DNA of 64,000 nucleotides, taken from positions 372,001 through 436,000 of the forward strand of contig NZ_JBAJMW010000004.1 of assembly GCF_036881825.1 (NCBI RefSeq). Direction: 5' to 3'. Source of the stretch: Tersicoccus mangrovi (GTDB lineage Bacteria; Actinomycetota; Actinomycetes; Actinomycetales; Micrococcaceae). Positions 22,398 through 31,510 of the stretch are shown here, piece after piece; the first letter of the stretch is position 1; the number at the start of each line of letters is the position of its first letter. Position numbers and translations under genes: made by a program. The notes under the pieces were generated by a model. It ran no database searches. It was not told the DNA's origin and worked only from the letters and a program-made list of their open reading frames with translations.

Positions 22398-24002
22398 TCA
22401 GTAGGCGAAGGCGAGGACATCGCTGTCCTTCCCGTCGTCCGGGCCGTGGTCGGCGTTCGGCCCCTCGTCGTCGTCGGAGGCCGGGGCGCCGGCGTGCGCC
22501 AGCTCCGGCATCGCCGCGGCCACGCCGCCGCGGATGAACTTGACCAGCAGACTCACCTCGACGACGGCGAGGACCGCGTACACCGAGGTCAGCACGATCA
22601 GGGAGAACAGCACCTCCCCGAAGGAGACGCCGGGCGAGACGGCGGCGGCCGTGTACATGAACACCTGGTCCACCCCGCTGAAGTCCGGGTTCGGGGCGAC
22701 GACGAATGGCTGCCGGCCCATCTCGGTGAAGATCCAGCCCGCCGAGTTGGCGCCGAACGGGGCGAGGATGCCGAGCACCGCGGAGACCATGAGCGGCCTG
22801 GACAACGGCACGGTGCCCTTGCGGGTGATGATCAGGCCGATGAAACAGGCGAGCGCGGAGAGGCCGCCGAAGGTGATCATGAGGCGGAAACCCCAGTAAG
22901 TGACCTCCATGACGGGCACGTACTGGATCGGTTGGCCGGCCCGCGCCCCGTACTTGGGATCGTTGGGCAGGGTGGTGCCGTACTTCTGCTGGTACTCGGG
23001 CACCAGCTCGTTGACGCCCTTGACCGGGGTGGTGAAGTCCCCGTTGGCGAGGAAGGAGAGCACGCCGGGCACCTCGAACACGGCGACCATCTTGGAGCAG
23101 TCGCGGGAGCCGAGCTGGCCGACGGAGAGCACGGAGAACTGCGTGCCCGAGTGGCAGGCGGCCTCGGCGGCGGCCATCTTCATCGGCTGCTGCTGGAACA
23201 TGAGCTTGCCCTGCGCGTCGCCGGTGATCGCCGTGCCGGCGAAGGCGACGACGGCGATCCAGCCGCCGATCACGAGGGTGCGGAACCACACCTTGTGCTC
23301 GATCACGTCGCGGCCGGCGCCCTTGCCGGAGCCCGGGATGACGTAGCCCTTGGCGTCGACGGTGTCGATCCCGTCCTTGCGCCGCCGCCACAGGTGGTAC
23401 CAGCCGACGCCGAAGAGCATGGCCCCACCGACGGCGAAGGCGCCCGTGATGGCGTGGGTGAAGGCGACGAGCGCGGTGTTGTTGGTCAGGACGGCGACGA
23501 CGTCGGTCATGTGCGGGCGGCCGTCGATCATCTGCACGCCCACGGGGTGCTGCATCCAGGAGTTGGCGACGATGATGAAGTACGCGGAGCCGATCGTGGC
23601 CAGGGAGGCCAACCAGATGGTCGCGAGGTGGATGCGCGGAGGCAGCCGCTTCCAGCCGAAGATCCACAGGCCGAGGAACGTGGACTCGACGAAGAACGCG
23701 AGCAGCGCCTCCATGGCGAGCGGTGCGCCGAACACGTCGCCGACGAACCGGCTGTACTCGCTCCACGCCAGGCCGAACTGGAACTCCTGCACGAGCCCGG
23801 TGGCCACGCCCATGATGAAGTTGATCAGGAAGATCTTGCCCCAGAACTTCGTCATCCGCAGGTAGTGCTCGGCGCCGGTGCGGTGCCAGAGGGTCTGCAT
23901 GACGGCGACGCTGAGGCCGAGTCCGATGGTCAGCGGCACCATGAGGAAGTGGTAGACGGTGGTGATCCCGAACTGCCACCGGGCGATGTCGAGGGGGTCC
24001 AT
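22398..24002 (-). CDS. cydA: Cytochrome bd oxidase subunit I
   Basis: Membrane subunit of 534 residues holding the three haems. Expected ligands are in place: H18 (YHFLM), H183 (AFTHAITG) and M365 (PVMEVTYWGFR), with Glu98 and Glu106 (MEALLAFFVEST) of the proton path and QFGLAWSEYSRFVGDVFG. The Q-loop is short and has two Cys, C283 and C302, positioned like the disulfide of the mycobacterial enzyme. The C-terminus is a long acidic cytoplasmic tail. TAGGAG lies before the ATG. The promoter region carries two inverted repeats shared with the divergent blaI-like gene, so repression by that protein is likely. Confidence 0.97.
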   Translation of the reverse strand: MDPLDIARWQFGITTVYHFLMVPLTIGLGLSVAVMQTLWHRTGAEHYLRMTKFWGKIFLINFIMGVATGLVQEFQFGLAWSEYSRFVGDVFGAPLAMEALLAFFVESTFLGLWIFGWKRLPPRIHLATIWLASLATIGSAYFIIVANSWMQHPVGVQMIDGRPHMTDVVAVLTNNTALVAFTHAITGAFAVGGAMLFGVGWYHLWRRRKDGIDTVDAKGYVIPGSGKGAGRDVIEHKVWFRTLVIGGWIAVVAFAGTAITGDAQGKLMFQQQPMKMAAAEAACHSGTQFSVLSVGQLGSRDCSKMVAVFEVPGVLSFLANGDFTTPVKGVNELVPEYQQKYGTTLPNDPKYGARAGQPIQYVPVMEVTYWGFRLMITFGGLSALACFIGLIITRKGTVPLSRPLMVSAVLGILAPFGANSAGWIFTEMGRQPFVVAPNPDFSGVDQVFMYTAAAVSPGVSFGEVLFSLIVLTSVYAVLAVVEVSLLVKFIRGGVAAAMPELAHAGAPASDDDEGPNADHGPDDGKDSDVLAFAY

Positions 24003-24066
24003 ACCGTGCGCTCCTAGACCGGGTGAATCATGAGCTCGGCGCGGCGTCCGTGCCGCACCGCTTGTT

Positions 24067-24083
24067 TTCTACATCTCGTAGAA
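24067..24083. promoter_or_regulatory. Operator 1, BlaI-type inverted repeat
   Basis: Perfect inverted repeat TTCTAC-ATCTC-GTAGAA in the cydA/blaI intergenic region, 65 bases from the cydA start. The same arms recur 25 bases away (centre to centre). BlaI/MecI-family repressors bind such TAC...GTA dyads. Confidence 0.72.
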
Positions 24084-24091
24084 TACTCCGC

Positions 24092-24108
24092 TTCTACCGA
24101 GTGTAGAA
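24092..24108. promoter_or_regulatory. Operator 2, BlaI-type inverted repeat
   Basis: Perfect inverted repeat TTCTAC-CGAGT-GTAGAA, same arms and spacer length as operator 1 but a different spacer sequence, as expected for a protein-bound dyad. A half copy (GTGTAGAG) lies at 24182-24189 just before blaI. Confidence 0.72.
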
Positions 24109-24198
24109 CAACCCGTCGTCGCACGGTAATCTAGTGACCAGTACGACATCGTCGCGGGTGCCCGATCGGGCACCCGCCATCAGTGTAGAGGGGGAACC

Positions 24199-24570
24199 AT
24201 GGCGTCCCTGGGGGACCTGGAGCGTTCCATCATGGACCTGTTGTGGTCCAGCCCGGAGCCGTTGACGGCCACCGGACTGCGGGACCAGCTGGCCGACAGC
24301 CCCGACGCGGCCGCAGGCCGCGAACTGGCGGTGACCACCGTGTTGACGGTGCTCTCGCGGCTCGAGAAGAAGGGTCTGGTGGCCCGCAGCCGCACGAGCC
24401 GGCCCCACCAGTACCGGGCCGTCTCCAGCCGCGAGGCGCACACCGTGTCCCTCATGAACGAGGTGCTGGGGCAGGCGGCCGACCGGGACGCCGTGCTCAG
24501 CCGGTTCGTCGGTTCGATGTCCGAGGAGGACGCCACCCTGCTGCGCGAGATCCTTCGCGGCCGCGACTGA
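24199..24570 (+). CDS. BlaI/MecI-type winged-helix repressor
   Basis: Repressor of 123 residues with the BlaI fold: start GDLERSIMDLLWSS, the HTH with LAVTTVLTVLSRLEKKGLV, and a C-terminal dimerisation helix. AGGGGGAA before the ATG is a strong ribosome binding site. BlaI proteins bind as dimers to TACA/TGTA-like dyads and are released by proteolysis started by a partner membrane peptidase. Here the partner gene follows after 7 bases, and no beta-lactamase is nearby; instead the divergent operon is cydABDC. Tandem dyads between them suggest it regulates both its own unit and the bd oxidase. Confidence 0.92.
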   Translation: MASLGDLERSIMDLLWSSPEPLTATGLRDQLADSPDAAAGRELAVTTVLTVLSRLEKKGLVARSRTSRPHQYRAVSSREAHTVSLMNEVLGQAADRDAVLSRFVGSMSEEDATLLREILRGRD

Positions 24571-24577
24571 TGTCGAC

Positions 24578-25615
24578 ATGGTCCGCACCGGCCTGATCCT
24601 CGGGCTGCTGGCCCTGCTGCTCGCGTGGCCGGTGCCGATGATCCTGGTCCGGGCGCGATGGACGGCCCGCAGCCCGGCGCTCGCACTCGTGCTGTGGCAG
24701 GCGATCGCGCTCTCCGGCGGCATGTGCATGATCGGCGCCCTGCTCGCCTTCGGACTGGCCCCCGCCGGGCACGACCTGCTCTCCGCGTCCTCGTCCGTGC
24801 TCGACGCCGTCGACCACGGCATCGACCTGAGCACGACGCTGGGCGTCGTCTCGGTCTTCGCCCTGTGCGCGGCGGTGCTGCTCGGCGGCCACCTGCTGCT
24901 GACCCTGGCCCTGACGTGGCGGCGGATCAGCCAGCGCCGGCGCGCGCACCGCGACGCACTGCGTCTGCTCGGGCGGCCCGCGAAGCAGGACGACACGGGG
25001 TACGGCGCGGTGCGGGACGGCGCCGTGCAGGACAACACGCTCGTCGTCGAGCACCCCACTCCCCTGGCCTACTGCCTGCCCGGGGGCACCAAGTCCGTCA
25101 CGGTGCTCTCGGACGGGCTGCTGCAGGCCCTGGCTCCGGCCGAACTCGACGCGGTCCTCGCCCACGAGCATGCCCACCTGACCCAGCACCACCACCTGCT
25201 GCTGCTCGCCTTCGCCGCGTGGCGCTCGTCGCTGCCCTGGCTGCCGACGTCGCGTCTCGCGCTCGGTGCGGTCACGGACCTGGTGGAGATGCTGGCCGAC
25301 GACGACGCCCTCCACACCGTGGACCGGACGACCCTCGTGCGCGCCATCGCCATCGTCGGCGGCGCCTCCGGGAGCACCGGTTCGCGGGCGACCGGTGCCA
25401 CCGCGGGCACGCAGGCCGAGCGCGTCGCGTCCGTCGACCCCGTGGTGCGGGTGGACGGCGTGGAGGCCGATGCAATGGCGACGCCGCGCCGGGTCACCCC
25501 GGCCCGGGTCACGCGGCTGCTGCGACCCCCGGCACCGCTCGGGTCCCTGCCCCGGGTCGTCGTCGGGCTGATCTCACTCGTGCTCGTCCTCGCCCCGGCG
25601 GCCCTCCTCGCCTGA
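24578..25615 (+). CDS. M56-family membrane metallopeptidase (BlaR1/MecR1-like protease without sensor domain)
   Basis: Membrane protein of 345 residues: three N-terminal helices, a cytoplasmic zinc-peptidase domain with HEHAH (an HExxH site, about residues 195-199) and a downstream acidic region (EMLADDDAL) holding the third ligand, and a last helix at the C-terminus. BlaR1 proteins carry an extracellular penicillin-binding domain after this; it is absent here, so the signal is not a beta-lactam by that route. It is encoded right after the BlaI-type repressor and probably destroys or inactivates it in response to a membrane or respiratory signal. Confidence 0.88.
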   Translation: MVRTGLILGLLALLLAWPVPMILVRARWTARSPALALVLWQAIALSGGMCMIGALLAFGLAPAGHDLLSASSSVLDAVDHGIDLSTTLGVVSVFALCAAVLLGGHLLLTLALTWRRISQRRRAHRDALRLLGRPAKQDDTGYGAVRDGAVQDNTLVVEHPTPLAYCLPGGTKSVTVLSDGLLQALAPAELDAVLAHEHAHLTQHHHLLLLAFAAWRSSLPWLPTSRLALGAVTDLVEMLADDDALHTVDRTTLVRAIAIVGGASGSTGSRATGATAGTQAERVASVDPVVRVDGVEADAMATPRRVTPARVTRLLRPPAPLGSLPRVVVGLISLVLVLAPAALLA

Positions 25616-25673
25616 GGACGGCTCGCGTCAGGACACCCCTTCTCAGGGCGCCGCTCGTGATGATGCTCGGCGC

Positions 25674-27785
25674 TCAGGCGTCGATGCGGTCCCGGTCCAG
25701 CGACGCGGCGCCGGCGACGATGAAGTCCTTGCGCGGGGCGACGTCGGAGCCCATGAGCAGCTCGAACACCGTCTCGGCGGTCGCGGCCTCCTGGTAGCGC
25801 ACGCGGCGCAGCATGCGGTGCCGCGGGTCCATCGTGGTCTCGGCCAGCTGGTCGGCGTCCATCTCCCCGAGCCCCTTGTACCGCTGGATCGGCTCCTTGT
25901 AGCGGCGCCCGGACTTCTCCAGGCCCGCGAGCACGCGGTGCAGCTCGGCGTCGGAGTAGGTGTAGACCGTCTCGTTGGCCTTGCCGCCCGGGTTGACGAT
26001 CTCCACCCGGTGCAGCGGGGGCACGGCCGCGTAGACCCGGCCGTCCTCGACCATGGGGCGCATGTACCGGAAGAACAGGGTGAGCAGCAGGGTGCGGATG
26101 TGGGCGCCGTCGACGTCGGCGTCCGTCATCAGGATGACCTTGCCGTAGCGGGCGGCCGACAGGTCGAACGTCCGCCCGGATCCGGCGCCGACCACCTGGA
26201 TCAGTGCCGCGCACTCGGCGTTGGAGAGCATGTCCCCGATCGAGGCCTTCTGCACGTTGAGGATCTTGCCGCGGATGGGCAGCAGCGCCTGGTAGTCCGA
26301 CGAGCGGGCGAGCTTGGCGGTGCCGAGCGCGGAGTCGCCCTCGACGATGAACAGCTCCGACTTCTCGACGTCGTTGACCCGGCAGTCGGCGAGCTTGGCC
26401 GGCATGGTGGAGGTCTCGAGCGCGTTCTTGCGGCGCTGCGTCTCCTTGTGCTGCCGGGCCGAGACGCGGGACTTCATCTCGTTGACGATCTTCTCGAGCA
26501 GCGCGTTGGCCTGGGTCTTCTCGGCCCGCGCGGTCGAGGTCAGCTTCGCCGTCAGGGCCTTCTCGACCACCCGGGAGACGATGCCGCGCACGGCCGAGGT
26601 GCCGAGCACCTCCTTGGTCTGGCCCTCGAACTGCGGCTCGGCGAGGCGGACGGTCAGCACCGCGGTGAGGCCGGCGAACACGTCGTCGCGCTCGACCTTG
26701 TCGTTGCCGGCCTTCAGGCGCCGCGCGTTGGTCTCGACGGCCTTGCGGAACGTCTTGAGCAGCGCCTGCTCGAAGCCGGCCTGGTGCGTGCCGCCCTTGG
26801 GGGTGGCGATGATGTTGACGAAGCTGCGGATCGTCGTCTCGTAGCCGATACCCCAGCGCAGGGCGACGTCGACCTCGCAGTCGCGGGTGACCTCCGTGAT
26901 GCGGGAGTGGCCGCTCTCGTCGAGCACGGGCACGGTCTCGGTGAAGGAGCCGCTGCCGTGGATGCGCCACGTATCCGTCACGGACGCGTCCACCGCGAGG
27001 TAGTCGGCGAACTCGGCGATGCCCCCGTCGTGCTGGAACACCTCCTCCGCGACGCCGTGCTCACCGGGGGTGCCCGGCACGCGGCGCTCGTCGCGGATCG
27101 TGATCCGCAGGCCGGGCACGAGGAACGAGGTCTGCCGGGCGCGGGTGATCAGCTCGTCGTAGTTGAATCGGGCGTCGGGGGTGAAGATCTGCCGGTCGGC
27201 CCAGTAGCGGATCCGGGTGCCGGTGACGCCGCGCTTGGTCTTGCCGACGACGTCGAGGGTGGTCGCCTCGTCGAAGGGGGCGAAGACGGCGTCGGCGGTG
27301 GGGCGGGGCCCGCGGTCGGTGAAGCGGCCGGGCTCGCCGCGGCGGAAGGACATCTGGTAGGTCTTGCCGCCACGGTCCACCTGGACGTCCAAGCGGGAGG
27401 AGAGGGCGTTGACGACGGAGGCGCCGACGCCGTGCAGGCCGCCGGAGGCGGTGTAGGAGCCGCCGCCGAACTTGCCGCCGGCGTGCAGCTTGGTGAAGAC
27501 GACCTCGACGCCGGTCAGGCCCGTGCGGGGCTCGATATCGACCGGGACGCCGCGGCCCTCGTCGTGGATCTCCACGGAGTTGTCCGCGTGCAGGATGACG
27601 GTGATGGACTGGCCGTACCCGGCGAGGGCCTCGTCGACGGAGTTGTCGATGATCTCCCAGAGGCAGTGCATGAGGCCCCGGGAGTCGGTCGACCCGATGT
27701 ACATCCCGGGTCGCTTGCGCACGGCTTCCAGCCCCTCGAGCACCGACAGGTGCCGGGCGTTGTATTCCGAGCGCTGCGCAGTCAC
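25674..27785 (-). CDS. parE: DNA topoisomerase IV subunit B (ParE; GyrB-type ATPase)
   Basis: Type IIA topoisomerase B subunit of 703 residues. GHKL ATPase motifs: WEIIDNSVDEALAG, DEGRGVPVD, GGLHGVGASVVNAL. The transducer has the QTK-type segment (GQTKEVLG), and the Toprim domain carries EGDSALG, LPIRGKILNV and DADVDGAHI, with the Mg-binding acids. The C-terminal IQRYKGLGEM is present. It decatenates and relaxes DNA with ParA/ParC-type partner, not in the window. Placement next to DUF7455 and sigA is the usual actinobacterial locus for parE rather than for gyrB, which lies near dnaN. The gene ends 58 bases from the convergent M56 gene. Confidence 0.93.
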   Translation of the reverse strand: MTAQRSEYNARHLSVLEGLEAVRKRPGMYIGSTDSRGLMHCLWEIIDNSVDEALAGYGQSITVILHADNSVEIHDEGRGVPVDIEPRTGLTGVEVVFTKLHAGGKFGGGSYTASGGLHGVGASVVNALSSRLDVQVDRGGKTYQMSFRRGEPGRFTDRGPRPTADAVFAPFDEATTLDVVGKTKRGVTGTRIRYWADRQIFTPDARFNYDELITRARQTSFLVPGLRITIRDERRVPGTPGEHGVAEEVFQHDGGIAEFADYLAVDASVTDTWRIHGSGSFTETVPVLDESGHSRITEVTRDCEVDVALRWGIGYETTIRSFVNIIATPKGGTHQAGFEQALLKTFRKAVETNARRLKAGNDKVERDDVFAGLTAVLTVRLAEPQFEGQTKEVLGTSAVRGIVSRVVEKALTAKLTSTARAEKTQANALLEKIVNEMKSRVSARQHKETQRRKNALETSTMPAKLADCRVNDVEKSELFIVEGDSALGTAKLARSSDYQALLPIRGKILNVQKASIGDMLSNAECAALIQVVGAGSGRTFDLSAARYGKVILMTDADVDGAHIRTLLLTLFFRYMRPMVEDGRVYAAVPPLHRVEIVNPGGKANETVYTYSDAELHRVLAGLEKSGRRYKEPIQRYKGLGEMDADQLAETTMDPRHRMLRRVRYQEAATAETVFELLMGSDVAPRKDFIVAGAASLDRDRIDA

Positions 27786-27966
27786 GTGATCCTGGTTCCC
27801 TTTCGTGGGGGGTGTGCCGGGGCCCGGCTTCTCGATCCTAGGCCAGCGTGCGGGCCTTCCCGGGCAGGCACACCCGGTACGCGGTCAGCGAAAGAGTGGC
27901 GCGGTTGAGATGACTCGGGCCATGCGGGTGGTTGTATGGAGTACAGCATCCAGCGAGGAGGTAGCG

Positions 27967-28191
27967 ATGAGTACAGCAGTGGCAGACCGGGAACTGACCG
28001 CCATGGACCGGTGCGACAGTTGCGGGGCGCAGGCGTACGTCCGCGTCGTGCTCGAATCCTCCGGGGGCGAGCTGGCGTTCTGTGCGCACCACGCGCGCAA
28101 GGTGGAGGCCCGTCTGCGGCCCCTGGCCGCGTCGTGGCAGGACGAGACGGACCGCCTCCGGGAGACACCCGCGACGGCGTCCGAGGACTGA
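27967..28191 (+). CDS. DUF7455 small zinc-finger-like protein
   Basis: Protein of 74 residues, ATG seven bases after AGGAGG. It has CDSCGAQAYVRV near residue 16 and FCAHHARK about 25 residues later, a CxxC plus C..HH pattern that fits a treble-clef zinc site, then a basic-acidic tail. Genes of this family sit between sigA and parE in many actinobacteria and have no known function. The promoter is divergent from parE, with a TATGGAGT stretch upstream. Confidence 0.85.
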   Translation: MSTAVADRELTAMDRCDSCGAQAYVRVVLESSGGELAFCAHHARKVEARLRPLAASWQDETDRLRETPATASED

Positions 28192-28233
28192 GCCGACCGG
28201 CGACACCGTCGCCCGCCGGACCGACAGACTGAC

Positions 28234-28269
28234 ACGAGGCCCGCTCTCCGTTCGGAGGGCGGGCCTCGT
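28234..28269 (+). terminator. Terminator after DUF7455 gene
   Basis: Stem acgaggcccgc with gcgggcctcgt extended by ctccg/cggag, about 17 pairs with a two-base loop (four in practice), 43 bases after the stop. No strong T run. Confidence 0.75.
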
Positions 28270-28337
28270 GCGTGTCCGGTCGACGCCGCAGATCGGGCGG
28301 CAGCGCAGGCCGCGTGGCGACGTCGCACGGTGACAAC

Positions 28338-28376
28338 GCAGGAGGCCCGCTCCCCTGTCGGGAACGGGCCTCCTGC
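28338..28376 (-). terminator. Terminator after sigA
   Basis: Stem gcaggaggcccg with cgggcctcctgc and an inner ccc/ggg, 28 bases beyond the sigA stop on its strand. It shares the gaggccc/gggcctc core with the facing terminator of the DUF7455 gene. Confidence 0.75.
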
Positions 28377-28403
28377 GTGTCCGGGTATGCACGGCGCGGG
28401 ATC

Positions 28404-29864
28404 TCAGTCCAGGTAGTCGCGCAGCACCTGGGACCGCGACGGGTGACGCAGCTTGGACATGGTCTTGGACTCGATCTGGCGGATCCGCTCGCGGGTCACG
28501 CCGTAGACCTTGCCGATCTCGTCGAGGGTCTTGGGCTGGCCGTCGGTCAGGCCGAAGCGCATCGCGACGACGCCGGCCTCGCGCTCGGAGAGCGTGTCGA
28601 GCACCGAGTGCAGCTGCTCCTGCAGGAGCGTGAAGCTCACCGCGTCCGCGGGAACGACCGCCTCGGAGTCCTCGATGAGGTCGCCGAACTCGGAGTCGCC
28701 GTCCTCACCCAGCGGGGTGTGCAGCGAGATCGGCTCACGACCGTACTTCTGGACCTCGACCACCTTCTCGGGGGTCATGTCCAGTTCGAGCGCGAGCTCC
28801 TCGGGGGTGGGCTCCCGGCCGAGGTCCTGCAGCATCTGCCGCTGGACGCGGGCCAGCTTGTTGATGACCTCGACCATGTGGACGGGGATACGGATGGTGC
28901 GCGCCTGGTCCGCCATGGCGCGGGTGATCGCCTGCCGGATCCACCAGGTGGCATAGGTGGAGAACTTGAAGCCCTTGGTGTAGTCGAACTTCTCGACCGC
29001 GCGGATGAGACCGAGGTTGCCCTCCTGGATCAGGTCCAGGAACAGCATGCCGCGGCCGGTGTAGCGCTTGGCGAGGGAGACGACGAGGCGCAGGTTGGCC
29101 TCGAGCAGGTGGTTCTTGGCCCGCTTGCCGTCGTGGATGATCCACTTCAACTCGCGCTCGAACTTCTTGTCCAGCGCCTTGCCGGCGCCGTCAGCCTGCA
29201 GGTCCACGAGCTTGTGCTCGGCGTAGAGGCCGGCCTCGATGCGCAGCGCGAGCTCGACCTCCTGCTCGGCGTTCAGCAGCGCGACCTTGCCGATCTGCTT
29301 GAGGTAGTCCTTGACCGGGTCCGCGGTGGCCCCGGCGGAGACGACCTGGACGGCGGGAGCGTCGTCGTCGTCGGCGTCCGAGTAGACGAAGCCGGTGCCG
29401 GTGCTCTCCTCGCGCTTCGCGGCGGTGCCGTTCGCGGTGGAGCTCTGACCGTTCTCGTCGTCGGAGGTGGTCGCGTCGTTGTCGCTGGGCCGCGAGTCGT
29501 CCTCGTCGTCCTCGGGCACCGTGGCCTCGGCCTCGGCGTCCAGGTCCGTCTCGACGGGCTCCGAGTCCTCCATCGTGTCCTCGCCCGCGGTCTCGAGGTT
29601 CTGGTCCTCGTCCGCGGCCGTGGTCTTCTTCCGGGTCGTCGCGCGCTTGGTGGTCGTCGACTTCGCGGCGGCGGTCTTCCGGGTGGTCGTCTTCTTCGCG
29701 GTGCCGGCCGTGGCCGTCTTGGCGGCGGTGGACTTCGCGGCCGGCTTGGCGGCGGTCCTGCTCGTGGTGCCGCTCTTCCGGGCAGGCGTGCGAGCGGCCC
29801 GCTCCTCGGTGAGGGTGGCCGTCGTCTCGTCGGATGCGGTACTGGACTTCTTCGCCGGTGACAC
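28404..29864 (-). CDS. sigA: Primary sigma factor (RpoD/SigA/HrdB)
   Basis: Housekeeping sigma-70 factor of 486 residues from the GTG at 29864, with GAAAGG upstream; a frame to 29948 would add an unlikely front. The first about 190 residues are Lys/Thr/Ala-rich and then acidic, typical of actinobacterial primary sigmas. Region 1.2 is DPVKDYLKQIGK, region 2 has NLRLVVSLAKRYTGRGM, LDLIQEGNLGLIRAV, FKFSTYATWWIRQAI, region 3 has RIPVHM, and region 4.2 ends with VTRERIRQIESK and LRDYLD. It directs RNA polymerase to the -10/-35 promoters of most genes here. Confidence 0.97.
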   Translation of the reverse strand: MSPAKKSSTASDETTATLTEERAARTPARKSGTTSRTAAKPAAKSTAAKTATAGTAKKTTTRKTAAAKSTTTKRATTRKKTTAADEDQNLETAGEDTMEDSEPVETDLDAEAEATVPEDDEDDSRPSDNDATTSDDENGQSSTANGTAAKREESTGTGFVYSDADDDDAPAVQVVSAGATADPVKDYLKQIGKVALLNAEQEVELALRIEAGLYAEHKLVDLQADGAGKALDKKFERELKWIIHDGKRAKNHLLEANLRLVVSLAKRYTGRGMLFLDLIQEGNLGLIRAVEKFDYTKGFKFSTYATWWIRQAITRAMADQARTIRIPVHMVEVINKLARVQRQMLQDLGREPTPEELALELDMTPEKVVEVQKYGREPISLHTPLGEDGDSEFGDLIEDSEAVVPADAVSFTLLQEQLHSVLDTLSEREAGVVAMRFGLTDGQPKTLDEIGKVYGVTRERIRQIESKTMSKLRHPSRSQVLRDYLD

Positions 29865-30142
29865 TGAAAACCTTTCGCAGACTGTCCGCGGCGCCCCGAG
29901 ACTGGGTAACACCACTATGACCCTGTCAAGTCCGTCGCACGGGCGCACTTGAAGGGTCTTGCTCCTTCAAACACCGGTACTCCCCGGAATGTTCCCCGGG
30001 CCACCGGTGTGCGGTGGGGAGAGGGAGCAACGGGAGCATCGTGCTGGGTGCCGCGGATGCGGCTGAACGGACTCGAAGGGTCGTCCGTCCATTGTGACAC
30101 GACAGCTTCCCGGACGGCACATCGGGCGCTCGACGCGCCGAC

Positions 30143-31510
30143 TCACGCGGCGTCGTGACCGTCGGCCTTCCACGCCGTCGACCGGTGCCGGGCCCATTCG
30201 TGCACCTGGCCGAGGTCGAGGAAGCGGTCGAACAGACGCGCCAGCTCGTACCGGGGATCCACCAGCAGCGCGGCGTCCAGGCAGTGGTGGGCCCGTGACC
30301 CCCGTCCGCGGGCGAACTCGATCCAGCCGAGCAGCGTCAGCGTCGCGCACCGCGCCTCGCCCTCGGCGTAGAAGGCGAGCGCCTCGAGCAGCCGGTGGGC
30401 GGCGTTCAGCCGCGTCCAGTCCGGCGCGAGCGCCACCGTGCCGGTGATGACGCACGCGAGCAGCGGCAGGCCCCCGGCGCGCAGGCAGGCGTCCCGGTCC
30501 CGTGCCTGGCGCGCGCAGCTCTCCGCCGCGCTGCTGCCGCCGGTGGCCCCGAGATCGTCCGGCAGCCGGTCGTTCGCACGGTCGCCGTCGGGCTGCTGGT
30601 CTTCCGGCAGGTCGCCGCTGCCGGTCCCGGGAACCCGTCCCGGCTCGGGGTGGCGGCCATCTCGCTCGGGGTCGCTCCGCGATGGTGCACCCTCTGCGGG
30701 AACGGCACCCGGGCCGGCCCCGAGGAGCAGATCGGCGATGACCGGGGACGGCCCGACGGCACTCTGGAACAGCACGAGGTCCCGCACGGTGCGGGACCGC
30801 AGGCCGGCCAGCAGCCGGCCGGCGAGCTCGGGCTCGAGCGGTGGAGCCGGGCCGTCGGATGCCGCTCCGAGGACGGTCAGACCGTCCTCCCATGCGCCCG
30901 CCATCGCTCGCACCCAGGCGGGATCGGCCGGGTCCGGTCGTGGGCCGGGAGCGTGAACCGCGGACCAGCGCCTGACCTCCTCGGCGTCCGGGCCGGTGCC
31001 GGCCGGCGGGACAGCGGACTCCGGCGTCGTCCCCCACGTGTGGCCGGCGAACACGAGCTCGGTGTTGAGCACGCTGGAGGTGATGTCCGCCAGCGGCCGG
31101 CGACGGGACCACGGCGCGTCGGCGCTCGCCCGGTCGACGTGGCCCCAGCCGTCGTCGGTGACGTACAGGCAGTCCACGATCGCCAGGCCGAGGCGTTCGA
31201 GCGTGCGGACGAGGCGGTGGACGAGGACGGGCAGGCCGCTGCCGGGCCGGGGTCGGGCCGCGGTGTAGACGACGACGAACACGCCGTGCGGCGATCCGGG
31301 TGCCAGCACGGTGTGCACGTAGCGGGCGATCTCCGCGCCGACGGCCGCGGTGCGCCGGGGCGGCAGGTCCAGCCGCAGCAGGCCGCCGGCCGCTCCCCCG
31401 GAGTCGGCCAGCACCACGAGGCTCTCACGGGGCCAGTGCCCGATCCCGTGCGGCACATAGGCGAGCAGGTCCTCGGCGGTACGGATGGCGGCGGCAGGTG
31501 AGGGCGTCAT
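30143..31510 (-). CDS. DUF4192 family protein
   Basis: Protein of 455 residues from the ATG at 31510. The N-terminus is typical of the family (IRTAEDLLAYVPHGIGHWPRESLVV), followed by LRLDLPP and RYVHTVLAP, a domain that reads like an acyl-carrier or hydrolase-like alpha/beta fold of unknown role. A Gly/Pro/Asp-rich spacer (about 290-345) precedes a helical C-terminal domain with LACVITGTVALAPDW and a TPR-like ending. DUF4192 genes lie next to sigA or parE in many actinobacteria. No function is known. It is soluble and cytoplasmic by composition. Confidence 0.85.
   Translation of the reverse strand: MTPSPAAAIRTAEDLLAYVPHGIGHWPRESLVVLADSGGAAGGLLRLDLPPRRTAAVGAEIARYVHTVLAPGSPHGVFVVVYTAARPRPGSGLPVLVHRLVRTLERLGLAIVDCLYVTDDGWGHVDRASADAPWSRRRPLADITSSVLNTELVFAGHTWGTTPESAVPPAGTGPDAEEVRRWSAVHAPGPRPDPADPAWVRAMAGAWEDGLTVLGAASDGPAPPLEPELAGRLLAGLRSRTVRDLVLFQSAVGPSPVIADLLLGAGPGAVPAEGAPSRSDPERDGRHPEPGRVPGTGSGDLPEDQQPDGDRANDRLPDDLGATGGSSAAESCARQARDRDACLRAGGLPLLACVITGTVALAPDWTRLNAAHRLLEALAFYAEGEARCATLTLLGWIEFARGRGSRAHHCLDAALLVDPRYELARLFDRFLDLGQVHEWARHRSTAWKADGHDAA

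Noticed and set aside
21141..24017. Long plus-strand open frame opposite cydA and cydB
   Set aside because: Composition (His/Asp/Gly/Glu) is that of an antisense shadow of GC-rich membrane protein genes; both cyd genes have all their haem and family motifs.
25818..27908. Plus-strand open frame opposite parE
   Set aside because: No recognisable domain; the minus strand has intact ATPase and Toprim motifs.
28272..29861. Plus-strand open frame opposite sigA
   Set aside because: Leu/Gly/Val-rich shadow of the acidic and Lys-rich sigma factor; no family match.
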